From Microbacterium testaceum (lineage in GTDB: Bacteria; Actinomycetota; Actinomycetes; Actinomycetales; Microbacteriaceae): 64,000 nucleotides of DNA. The notes below the pieces were generated by a model. That model made no database searches and was not told the DNA's origin. It was given only the letters and a program-made list of their open reading frames with translations. The position numbers and the translations under genes are program-made. Location: NCBI RefSeq assembly GCF_001476655.1, contig NZ_LDRT01000021.1, positions 21,795 through 85,794 of the forward strand, read 5' to 3'. Of the stretch, positions 16,992 through 26,075 are shown in pieces (the first letter of the stretch is position 1; each line of letters begins with the position of its first letter).

Positions 16992-17753
16992 TCAGTCGCG
17001 GACGCGCACCGACAGACAGGTGACGCAGCCCTCGAGCTTCTCGAATTCGCTGACGTCGACGGTCACGACGTCGAAGCCGCGGGAGCGGTGGGCGGCGGCC
17101 GTCTCGGGCGCGTCGGACGACATCAGAACGGTGCTCTCATCGAGGACGACCACGGCGGTGCCATGCTCTTCCGGGACCCCCTCGAACTTCGGGAAGAGGG
17201 CGGGATCGTCCACGAGCGGTCCGAAGCCGATCACGGTGCCATCGGGAAGCGCCGTCACGCCCGACTTGAGGTGGAGCACCTTCGTCACTGGGATCTCGCG
17301 CACGTCCCACCCGCGGGCCTCGAGCATCTCGCGCAGCTGCGCGATGCCCGCGGCATTCGTGCGCGATGAGGCGCCAACGTACACGGTGCGCCCGACCTTG
17401 AGGACATCACCGCCGTCGAGCGTCCCGGGCTCGACGATCTCGGCGAGCTCGATTCCGGATGCCGACACCGCGGCGCGCACGCTGTCCGCCTCGCCCCGGC
17501 GCGAAGCGGCGCCCGCCCGGCAGAGCACCGCGAGGTCGCCGAACATCACCACGGCGTCCTCGACGAAGACGCCGTCGGGCTGGCCGTCGGCCGGGTCGAT
17601 CTCGATGATCTCCCACCCGCGGGAGCGGAAGGCGTCGACATACTCCCGCCACTGGCGGAGGGCGAGGTCCGCGTCCACGGGGACGCGATCGAGGTGGGTG
17701 AGCTCTCCCTCGGCAAGCAGCGGGGAGGGACGGCGGACGAGAAGACGCGACAT
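16992..17753 (-). CDS. ddaH: Dimethylargininase / amidinotransferase-fold hydrolase
   Basis: 253 aa. Hydrolyses N-omega-methylated arginines to citrulline and methylamines. The substrate and catalytic residues of the DDAH/arginine deiminase fold are visible: QPDGVFVEDAVV (Asp/Glu), TLDGGDVLKVGRTVYVG, VTKVLHLKSGV (catalytic His) and LEGCVTCLSVR with the nucleophilic Cys near the C-terminus. Length matches bacterial DDAH (about 255). TAGGGT lies 6 nt before the ATG. The gene is bracketed by palindromic repeat copies A and B in the same orientation. Confidence 0.9.
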   Translation of the reverse strand: MSRLLVRRPSPLLAEGELTHLDRVPVDADLALRQWREYVDAFRSRGWEIIEIDPADGQPDGVFVEDAVVMFGDLAVLCRAGAASRRGEADSVRAAVSASGIELAEIVEPGTLDGGDVLKVGRTVYVGASSRTNAAGIAQLREMLEARGWDVREIPVTKVLHLKSGVTALPDGTVIGFGPLVDDPALFPKFEGVPEEHGTAVVVLDESTVLMSSDAPETAAAHRSRGFDVVTVDVSEFEKLEGCVTCLSVRVRD

Positions 17754-17955
17754 GTCCCGACCCTACTGGCTCCGCTCAGCGGCGGCGGCCTCGCACCCGG
17801 GACGCGCACCCGGTTCGTCCCGGTGGACAGGAGCGGCGCTCTCGCCGCGCGGGCGGAGCGCCGCGCGCGCATCGCCCGGGTCGTGGGCGGTCTCACCACG
17901 AGCTGAGGCGGCCACCCCCTCCTGTGCGTCGAGACCGCGGCATCCCTCTCCGGCC
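17754..17955. other. Intergenic stretch without a recognisable gene
   Basis: Together with repeat copy B and the gltA terminator this makes a 369-bp gene-free interval between ddaH and gltA. A plus-strand open frame ends at about 17906 (LTTS and stop) but has no convincing start, ribosome site or family match; it could be a gene remnant. The left end holds the ddaH -10 hexamer. Confidence 0.5.
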
Positions 17956-18022
17956 CGATAAACGCCGTTCCTGCCGATACACGCCGCGGCACCGCGTGTC
18001 TCGACACGGAGGGCGTTCATCG
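17956..18022. repeat. 67-bp palindromic repeat, copy B
   Basis: Runs from CGATAAACGCC to GGCGTTCATCG with inner arms near TGCCGATACACGC and GCGTGTCTCGACACG. Same length and orientation as copy A 1,042 bp away; the two bracket ddaH. It stands 53 bp from the gltA terminator stem. Confidence 0.88.
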
Positions 18023-18075
18023 CGGGGTCCGTGCACCGCCGCGGGCATCGTTCGCCGCACATCCCGGCGTAAAGG

Positions 18076-18113
18076 GGAACGCCCCGCCCCTCGCGAGAGG
18101 GACGGGGCGTTCC
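18076..18113 (-). terminator. Terminator of citrate synthase
   Basis: GGAACGCCCCG pairs perfectly with CGGGGCGTTCC; the inner CCCTC/GAGGG extends the stem. It begins 10 nt beyond the gltA stop codon. Confidence 0.8.
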
Positions 18114-18122
18114 GCGTGGCGG

Positions 18123-19418
18123 TCAGACGCCGGGGTAGTTGCGCTCGGCAGCGCCGGTGTAGAGCTGCTGAGGGCGACCGATCTTGGTCTGCGGGTCGGT
18201 GATGGCCTCGCGCCACTGGGCGAGCCAGCCGGGCAGGCGACCGATCGCGAACAGCACCGTGAACATGCGCGTGGGGAAGCCCATCGCCTTGTAGATGACG
18301 CCGGTGTAGAAGTCGACGTTCGGGTAGAGGCGACGCTCCTTGAAGTAGTCGTCCTCGAGCGCGATCTGTTCGAGCTCCTTCGCGAGGTCGAGCAGCGGGT
18401 CGCTGACGCCGAGCGCCTCGAGCACCTCGTCGGCGGCACCCTTGACGAGCTTGGCGCGCGGATCGTAGTTCTTGTAGACCCGGTGGCCGAAGCCCATGAG
18501 CTTGACGCCCTCTTCTTTGTTCTTCACCCGCTCGACGAAGCGCTCGACGCTCTCGCCGGAGTCGCGGATGCGGCCGAGCATCTGCAGCACGGCTTCGTTG
18601 GCACCACCGTGCAGCGGGCCGGAGAGAGCCTGGATGCCGGCGGAGATCGACGCGAACTGGTTGGCCCCGGTCGAGCCGACGAGACGCACCGTCGACGTCG
18701 ACGCGTTCTGCTCGTGGTCGGCGTGGAGCATGAGCAGAAGGTCGAGAGCCTTCGTCATCACCGGGTTGACCTCGTAGATCTCGCTCAGCACACCGAAGTT
18801 CAGCTTGAGGAAGTTGTCGACGAAACCGAGCGAGTTGTCGGGGTACAGGAATGCCTGGCCGATGCTCTTCTTGTGCGCGTACGCCGCGATCACGGGGAGC
18901 TTCGCGAGCATGCGCACCGTGTTGAGCTCGACGTGCTCGGGGTTGTGCGGGTCCGATTCGGACTCGTAGTAGGTCGAGAGAGCTGCGGTCGCCGCCGACA
19001 GCACCGACATGGGGTGGGCGGTCGGGGGCAGCGACGAGAAGAAGCGCTTGAGATCCTCGTGCAGCAGGGTGTGACGGCGAATCCGCTCGTCGAACGATGC
19101 CAGCTCGGACGCCGAGGGCAGCTCGCCGTAGATGAGCAGCCACGCCACCTCGAGATAGGTGCTGTTCTTCGCCAGCTGCTCGATCGGGTACCCGCGGTAC
19201 CGCAGGATGCCCTGGTCACCGTCGATGTAGGTGATGGCGGACTTCGTCGACGCCGTGTTCACGAAGCCGTAGTCGAGCGTCGTGTGACCCGTCTGCTTCG
19301 TCAGCGACGCGATGTCGATACTCGGGATGCCGTCGGTTCCCCGGAGGACCGGGAATTCGGCGGTGGTGCCCCCCACCGAAAGGGTGGCCTTGTCGTTCTG
19401 CGTTCCCGCGTCGCTCAC
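18123..19418 (-). CDS. gltA: Citrate synthase
   Basis: 431 aa. Condenses oxaloacetate and acetyl-CoA to citrate, first TCA-cycle step. Catalytic residues of the family are visible: His in LSGPLHGGANEAV, His in MGFGHRVYKNYDPRA and Asp in YPNVDFYTGVIYKAMGFP. The N-terminal beta-strand extension before LDYGFVNTASTKSAITYIDG is typical of the hexameric, long type II enzyme. I placed the start at GTG 19418, which has AGGAGG 5 nt upstream; the frame stays open further upstream without family similarity. It ends at a strong hairpin. Confidence 0.96.
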   Translation of the reverse strand: MSDAGTQNDKATLSVGGTTAEFPVLRGTDGIPSIDIASLTKQTGHTTLDYGFVNTASTKSAITYIDGDQGILRYRGYPIEQLAKNSTYLEVAWLLIYGELPSASELASFDERIRRHTLLHEDLKRFFSSLPPTAHPMSVLSAATAALSTYYESESDPHNPEHVELNTVRMLAKLPVIAAYAHKKSIGQAFLYPDNSLGFVDNFLKLNFGVLSEIYEVNPVMTKALDLLLMLHADHEQNASTSTVRLVGSTGANQFASISAGIQALSGPLHGGANEAVLQMLGRIRDSGESVERFVERVKNKEEGVKLMGFGHRVYKNYDPRAKLVKGAADEVLEALGVSDPLLDLAKELEQIALEDDYFKERRLYPNVDFYTGVIYKAMGFPTRMFTVLFAIGRLPGWLAQWREAITDPQTKIGRPQQLYTGAAERNYPGV

Positions 19419-19632
19419 CGCGCCTCCTTGCGATTTCTGGTCGCCCAATTCTTCGACCACGGGGGCGGAGGCACCCGCAGCCTTTCTCGACCGAGGGATG
19501 CCACGAGTGCGGCCTCTGCGTCGGCACACGCTCGGAGGGTTGCCCGAACATAGTGCTTTTACAGCCTAGTAGGCCGGGGCGCGTACAGATGACACCGCCA
19601 AAGGATGCCCCCATCGAATGGAGGGATCCTCC

Positions 19633-20463
19633 TCATGGTCGCCGTTGATGTGCGGCGTACGCGGCGGGCGTCACGCCGAACCTGGAGCGGAACGCCGAGA
19701 TGAAGCTGCTCACCGAGTCGTACCCGACCACGAGCGCGACCTCGTGCACGGGCGCGCCCTGAACGAGCAACCCGACCGCGACGTGCAGGCGCGCCCGCAC
19801 TCTCCACTCGCGGAAGGTGCGCCCGGTGTCGGAGACGAAGGCGCGGGCGATGGTCTTGGCGCTCACTCCCTCCTGGGCCGCCCACGCGTCGAGGTCGCGA
19901 TCGTCGTCGGGTGCCGCCAGAAGCGCGACGGCGATCGCACGGGCGCGCGGATCCTGCGGCAGGGCGACGACCTCCCGCGAGACGGGCGCTTCGGCGACCA
20001 GATCGCTGAGAAGGCCAAAGCATTCCTGCCGTCGCGTCTCGGGCCGTCCCTCGGCGGCGAGATACCGCAGGAGCGCCCCGCCCAGCGGATCGAGCGTGAG
20101 CACGCGCGCCCGATTCCAGCCCGTCGGTGCCGGTCGGTGCCGCTGATCGACGTAGGCGCTGACGAGTTCGCCGGGCTCGGCGAAGCGCATCTCGTGCAGC
20201 ACCCCGGTCGGAATCCACGCCGCATGGTCGCGGCGGAGGTGCCAGCGGTCGCTCCCGACCGACAGCTCCATGGATCCGGATGCCATCCACGCGAGTTGAT
20301 CCTCCTCGTGCCGATGCCGGTCGAAGCCGCTGCCGCCGTCCACGGATATCGAGGTGACCGCGAACTCGGCGAATGTCCATCGGCGAACACTCGGCCCCGA
20401 GTCCGCGGCATTCACGCGGTCCAGGTGTTCGCCACGCGACATGATCGTGTCCTCGATCAGCAT
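19633..20463 (-). CDS. AraC-family regulator with cupin sensor, next to siderophore operon
   Basis: 276 aa. The N-terminal half is a cupin-like sensor (FDRHRHEEDQLAWMASGSME, IPTGVLHEMRF) and the C-terminal 100 residues hold the two helix-turn-helix units, ending GYDSVSSFISAFRSRFGVTP, the AraC signature. I chose ATG 20463 because AGGAG lies 9 nt upstream; ten extra in-frame residues precede it. Divergent from the siderophore-uptake operon with an iron box between them, so it is a likely ligand- or iron-responsive regulator of that operon, as known for Btr and PchR types. Confidence 0.85.
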   Translation of the reverse strand: MLIEDTIMSRGEHLDRVNAADSGPSVRRWTFAEFAVTSISVDGGSGFDRHRHEEDQLAWMASGSMELSVGSDRWHLRRDHAAWIPTGVLHEMRFAEPGELVSAYVDQRHRPAPTGWNRARVLTLDPLGGALLRYLAAEGRPETRRQECFGLLSDLVAEAPVSREVVALPQDPRARAIAVALLAAPDDDRDLDAWAAQEGVSAKTIARAFVSDTGRTFREWRVRARLHVAVGLLVQGAPVHEVALVVGYDSVSSFISAFRSRFGVTPAAYAAHQRRP

Positions 20464-20495
20464 GGGATGTCTCCTCAGGACGATGGCGAGCAAGG

Positions 20496-20514
20496 TAAGG
20501 CAAGGCTAACCTAG
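20496..20514. promoter_or_regulatory. Iron box (DtxR/IdeR-type operator)
   Basis: TAAGGCAAGGCTAACCTAG matches the 19-bp DtxR/IdeR palindrome (TTAGGTTAGSCTAACCTAA) well in its right half and partly in the left. It sits in the divergent region between the AraC regulator and the siderophore binding-protein gene, the expected place for iron repression. Confidence 0.7.
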
Positions 20515-20546
20515 CGGCGCCCGAACTCGTCGAACCGGAAGTCCCC

Positions 20547-21602
20547 ATGCCCGCATTCCCGCACCGTTTCCGCCCCGCGCGCCTCGCCGCGCTCGGCACC
20601 GCCCTCGCCGTCACCGCCGCTCTCCTCTCGGGCTGCGGCGGCACCGCCACGGCCGTGGCCGAGAACACGACCTATTCCACCGAGCCGAGCGATACGTTCC
20701 CGGTCACCGTGACCCACGAGTTCGGCGAGACCACCGTCGAAGCCGAACCGCAGCGCGTCGTCGTCGTCGGCCTCACCGAGCAGGACATCCTTCTCGAGCT
20801 CGGGACGCCCCCGGTCGCGACGACCGAGTGGTACGGCGAGCAGCCGTACGCCGTCTGGCCGTGGGCCACCGCCCTCCTGAACGGCGCGGAACCCACCGTC
20901 CTCTCGGCCACCGACGGGTTCGAGTTCGAGAAGATCGCCTCGCTCGAGCCCGACCTCATCGTCGGCACGAACGCCAACATGAGCGCCGACGACTACACGA
21001 AGCTCAGCGCGATCGCCCCGACGATCGCGAGCGTCCCTGGAACGGAGCGCTACTTCTCCGATTGGAAGGGACAGACCCGCCAGATCGCGCGGGCCATGGG
21101 TCGCAGCGCCGAGGGCGAGAAGCTCATCACCGGCGTCGAGGAGCAATACGCGGCCGCAGCCGCGGCGCATCCCGAGTTCGCCGGTAAGACCGCGACGTTC
21201 TCGCAGGGCGGCCCCTGGGAGGGCAGCATCTACGTCTACCCGGACGGCTTGAACACTGACTTCCTCACCGATCTCGGCTTCGTCATCACCCCCGGACTGG
21301 ACAAGTACGTCCAGCAGAAGGGCGCGCAGGCGCTCATCTCCGGTGAGAACATGTCGCTCATCGACGCGGACGTCATCGTCTTCGCCACCGAGAGCGCCGA
21401 GTCGCTGCCCGCCCTGCTCGATTTCGGGACGACCCGTTCCCTGTCGGCCGTGGCGAACGGTCACGCGGTCTACACCGACGCCGAACTCGCCGGGGCGATC
21501 TACTTCCTCACTCCGCTCAGCCAGAAGTACGTCATCGAGAACCTCGTACCGCGCCTCGAGAAGGCTGTCGCCGGGACGTCTCCGCAGAGCGTCGAGGGCT
21601 GA
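20547..21602 (+). CDS. Fe3+-siderophore ABC transporter binding lipoprotein
   Basis: 351 aa. A lipoprotein signal peptide ends at LLSGCGG (about residue 31). The mature part has the class III (FepB/FhuD-like) fold: TVEAEPQRVVVVGLTEQDIL near the N-terminus, EKIASLEPDLIVGTNANMS and GQTRQIARAMGRSAEGEKLI in the helical linker, and a C-terminal LSPLSQK-type end (FLTPLSQKYVIENLVPRLEK). It captures a ferric siderophore outside the membrane. It leads an operon with two FecCD permeases and an ATPase and is preceded by an iron box. Confidence 0.92.
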   Translation: MPAFPHRFRPARLAALGTALAVTAALLSGCGGTATAVAENTTYSTEPSDTFPVTVTHEFGETTVEAEPQRVVVVGLTEQDILLELGTPPVATTEWYGEQPYAVWPWATALLNGAEPTVLSATDGFEFEKIASLEPDLIVGTNANMSADDYTKLSAIAPTIASVPGTERYFSDWKGQTRQIARAMGRSAEGEKLITGVEEQYAAAAAAHPEFAGKTATFSQGGPWEGSIYVYPDGLNTDFLTDLGFVITPGLDKYVQQKGAQALISGENMSLIDADVIVFATESAESLPALLDFGTTRSLSAVANGHAVYTDAELAGAIYFLTPLSQKYVIENLVPRLEKAVAGTSPQSVEG

Positions 21603-21608
21603 CGCACG

Positions 21609-22664
21609 GTGATCTCTTCTCTCGCGGTCGCGTCGCGCCCCGGTGCGCGGCGCGACCGCCCCTCCACCCCCGCTCGGCGTCGGCGAGCCGTCGGACTCGT
21701 CGGAGCCGTCGTCGCTCTCGCGGTGGCCGCGACGCTCAGCGTCGCCGTCGGCTCGAACGCGCTGAGCCCCGCGGAGGTGTGGCACGCCCTCACCGCGCCC
21801 TCGGGAACGCTCACCGACCAGGTCGTGCTGGACCTTCGCGTTCCCCGCACGGTCGCGGCGGTCGTCGTCGGGGTGGCGCTCGGCCTCGCGGGTGCCCTCA
21901 TCCAGGCGTTCACCCGTAACCCTCTCGGGGACCCGGGCATTCTCGGAGTGGATGCCGGGGCGGCCCTGTTCGTCGCGATCGGTGTCGTGCTGGGCGCCGT
22001 GTCGGCCGTCCAGTTCCTGCCGTGGGCCTTCGGCGGCGCCCTGCTCGTCACCGTGATGGTGACCGCGATCGGTGGTTCGGGACGCGGGGGCCCCGATCCG
22101 GCGCGCCTCACCCTGGCCGGCGTCGCCCTCGGGGCGGTCCTGCTCGGGGTCACGAACGCGATGATGCTGCTGAACCCGGTGACCTTCGCCCGCCTGCGCG
22201 GGTGGACGGCCGGCTCGTTCGTCGAGCGCGGGTGGGACGTCATCCTGCCCGTCCTTCCCTTCGTCGGCGCGGGCGTGGTCGTCGCGCTCGCGTGCGCGCG
22301 ATCCCTGAATGCGCTCGGCCTCGGGGACGAGCTCGCCATCGCCCTCGGGAGCCGGCTCGTCCGCACGCGCGTGCTCTCGATCGTCGCGATCACCGTGCTG
22401 GCCGGTTCGGCGACCGCGATCGCGGGCCCTGTCGCCTTCGTCGGCCTCATGGCTCCGCACATCGCTCGATGGATCGTCGGTCCCGACCAACGGTGGATCC
22501 TGCCGTACACGATGGTGATCGCTCCCATCGTGTTGCTGCTGTCCGACGTCATCGGTCGCGTGGTGCTGTGGCCGAGCGAGGTACCCGTGGGCATCGTCAC
22601 GGCGTTCGTCGGCGCGCCCGTCCTGATCGCCCTGGTCCGTCGCACGAGAGCGAGCAGCCTGTGA
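21609..22664 (+). CDS. FecCD-family siderophore permease 1
   Basis: 351 aa, about nine or ten membrane helices. Family motifs: DLRVPRTVAAVVVGVALGLA, GALIQAFTRNPLGDPGILGV near the N-terminus, and the cytoplasmic coupling loop ALGSRLVRTRVLSIVAITVL followed by AGPVAFVGLMAPHIAR. It forms one half of the BtuC-like channel with the next gene. GTG start, 6 nt after the binding-protein stop; its own stop overlaps the next start by 4 nt. Confidence 0.92.
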   Translation: MISSLAVASRPGARRDRPSTPARRRRAVGLVGAVVALAVAATLSVAVGSNALSPAEVWHALTAPSGTLTDQVVLDLRVPRTVAAVVVGVALGLAGALIQAFTRNPLGDPGILGVDAGAALFVAIGVVLGAVSAVQFLPWAFGGALLVTVMVTAIGGSGRGGPDPARLTLAGVALGAVLLGVTNAMMLLNPVTFARLRGWTAGSFVERGWDVILPVLPFVGAGVVVALACARSLNALGLGDELAIALGSRLVRTRVLSIVAITVLAGSATAIAGPVAFVGLMAPHIARWIVGPDQRWILPYTMVIAPIVLLLSDVIGRVVLWPSEVPVGIVTAFVGAPVLIALVRRTRASSL

Positions 22665-23706
22665 CCCTCACCGCCGGTCCGCGCACGGCAGTCGTCCGCC
22701 GGAGATCTCTGTCTCTGCGTTTCCGCGTCCGCACGCTCGTCACCGGCGTGCTCCTCGGCAGCGTCGTCACGGCCGTGGCGATCGTGGCCCTCTGCCTGGG
22801 CGACCTCCCCCTCACCCCCGCCCAGGTGGTGGGGGCTCTCCTCGGCACCGACGCCGGCTTCACCGCCACGGTGGTGCGCGAGTGGCGTCTGCCGCGTGTC
22901 CTGGGGGCCGTGGTCTTCGGTGTCGCCCTCGGCGTCTCCGGTGCCGTGTTCCAGTCGCTCACGCGCAATCCGCTGGCCAGCCCCGACATCATCGGACTCT
23001 CAGCGGGCTCCTACGCGGGTGGCCTGGGCGCGATCCTCCTCCTCGGAGCCGCCGCAGGGAGCGTCCCCGTCTCCGCCGGTGCGATCGTCGGAGGCCTCGT
23101 CTCCGCGGCCCTCGTCTACGTGCTCGCCTATCGGCGCGGCATCCAGGGGTTCCGTCTCATCGTGGTGGGCATCGGGGTGTCGGCGATGCTCCAGGCGCTC
23201 AGCACCTACCTGCTTCTGCGGGCGAAGGTCGAGGTCGCGATGGTCGCCGCGGTCTGGGGGGCGGGTTCGCTCTCTCCCGTCGGGTGGGCGCAGCTCCTGC
23301 CGGCTGCGGGAGTCGTCGTGATCGCTCTCGGCGCGCTCGGAGCCTTCTCGGGTGCGCTGTCGCGCCTCGAGCTCGGCGACGACGCGGCGCGTGCACTCGG
23401 CATCCGGGTCGAAAGGGTGCGTCTCGGCCTCATCGTGGGTGCGGTCGCCCTCACGGCCGTCGTCACCGCGGCCGCGGGTCCGATCGCGTTCGTCGCACTC
23501 GCCGCTCCCCAGATCGCGCGCCGGCTCACCCGCACCGCGGGGATCGCGCTCGCACCCTCGGGGCTCGTCGGGGCCCTCGTCCTGACGGCCTCGGACATCG
23601 TCGCCCAGCACGTGCTGCCCACTCCCCTTCCCGTCGGACTCGTCACGGTCGTCGTCGGCGGGATGTACCTCGTCTGGCTCCTCATCCACGAATCACGGAG
23701 ACGCGC

Positions 23707-23710
<4 letters not shown>
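22661..23710 (+). CDS. FecCD-family siderophore permease 2
   Basis: 349 aa, second channel subunit. VREWRLPRVLGAVVFGVALG, GAVFQSLTRNPLASPDIIGL, ALGIRVERVRLGLIVGAVAL and AGPIAFVALAAPQIARRL are the paired FecCD motifs. I placed the start at GTG 22661, which overlaps the upstream stop; the frame stays open far upstream, but only within the preceding gene. Followed by an ATGA overlap with the ATPase gene. Confidence 0.92.
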
Positions 23711-24506
<796 letters not shown>

Positions 24507-24510
<4 letters not shown>

Positions 24511-26075
24511 GGATGCTGCTCCAGGCACCCGCTGAACCGGTTCCCACGCGCGAGATCCCGATCACCGAGGGGACGAGTCCGCGCCGCCTGGCCCTGCGGG
24601 TGATGCGCGCCGCTCCGCGGTACACCGTTCCCGCCGCGGTCCTGTCGATCACCCACCAGCTGGGCGAGGCGCTGGTGCCGATCGTCATGGGACTGGCGAT
24701 CGAACGCGCCGTGACGACGGGCGACCCGGTTCAGCTCGCGCTCTGGCTGAGCGTCTTGGCGGCGGACTTCCTCGTCCTGTCGTTCTCGTGGCGCTTCGGC
24801 TCGCGGCTCGCCGAACTCGGCATGCTGGCGGTACAGCATCGCCTGCGCGCCACCGTTTCCGCACACCTGCTCCACCGTTCGCCGCGCCCGGGACGCCCCT
24901 CCGACCAGCCCGGGGTCGCTCTCTCCCTCGCGACGTCCGATGCCAACCGCCTGTCCGAGGCCGTCGAGATCGGCATCTACCCCGTGGGTCAGCTCGCCGC
25001 CGTCCTCTTCGGCGGCACCGTCCTCCTGACGATCTCGTGGCCCCTCGGTCTTGCCGTGCTCCTCGGAGCACCTCTGCTTCTCGGGCTCACCGAACGCGCC
25101 GGCCGCCGACTGCGCGATCGCAGCGGTCAGGAGCAAGAGGCGGCCGCGGCCGCGGCCGGGCGGGCCGCAGACCTGCTGAGCGGCTACCGCGTCATCCGCG
25201 GCATCGGCGCCGAGGCCGAGGCCAGCCGCCGCTATCGCCGTGCCAGCCGAACCGCCCTTGCCGACACCGTGCGCGCCCGCCGCGCGGAAGGCACGTTCGG
25301 GGGCGCCATGAGCATCGTCACCGGTCTCTTCCTTACCGCGATCGCGGTGATCGCCGCGGTCCTCACCTTGTCGGGGACGCTCGGACTCGGCGAGTTCATC
25401 GCGGTGGTCGGGCTCGCCCAGTTCCTCCTCGACCCGCTCGGGGCTCTCGCGCTGAACACCGGGTCGTGGTGGGCGTCCGCGACCGCCTCCGCGACGCGCG
25501 TCCTCGACCTCCTGCGAGATGAGGAGCCCCTCACGGCGGTCGCGGACGAACCCCGACTCCCCGTCTCGCTCCCCGACGTGCAGCCGGGCGAGTTCGTCGT
25601 CGTGTCGTGCGCGGGAGCACGGGCCGCCGACGTGGTCGCGGCGCTGCGCGCGCGGCATCCGGAGGCCCTGCACGCCCCGCACGCGGCGCACCTGTTCAGC
25701 GGGAGCGTGACCGAGAACGTGCAGGCCTTCGGGAGGGATGCCGACGCCCTCGCCGCCGCTCTGTACGCCGCCGCGTGCGATGAGCTCGCCGACGTTCTCC
25801 CGCAGGGCCTGGCGAGCGGCGTCGGCGAGAACGGCACGGCGCTCTCCGGAGGCCAACGCCAGCGCGTCGCCCTGGCCCGGGCGCTGGCGCGCGATCCCGA
25901 CCTCCTCGTGCTGCACGATCCCACCACGGCCGTCGACGCGGTGACGGAAGCACGCATCGCCCAACGCGTGCACCAGGCACGCCGCCATCGGCGCACCATC
26001 GTGGTCACCCGCGCTCCCGCGTTCGCGGCGGTGGCCGATCGCGTGGTTCGGCTGACGGACGGAGGACACGCGTGA
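24507..26075 (+). CDS. Exporter-fold ABC half-transporter with degenerate ATPase domain
   Basis: 522 aa. Six membrane helices (about 40-320) form an ABC type IV domain. The ATPase domain is shortened and has lost the motifs that bind or hydrolyse ATP: the Walker A position reads SCAGARAADV, the Q-loop Gln is His (APHAAHLFSG), Walker B reads LLVLHDPT (His and Asp for Asp-Glu) and the H-loop His is absent (VTRAPAF). Only the signature LSGGQRQRVALARA is intact. It must therefore pair with the next gene, which has the complementary set. In this operon a siderophore-linked role like IrtAB or YbtPQ is a reasonable inference. Confidence 0.85.

Noticed and set aside
17754..17906. Short plus-strand open frame upstream of repeat copy B
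   Set aside because: No start with ribosome site or leaderless hexamer and no similarity; could be a remnant but unsupported.
20511..22490. 659-codon minus frame opposite the siderophore binding-protein gene
   Set aside because: Antisense shadow, low-complexity Arg/Asp-rich product, no start support.
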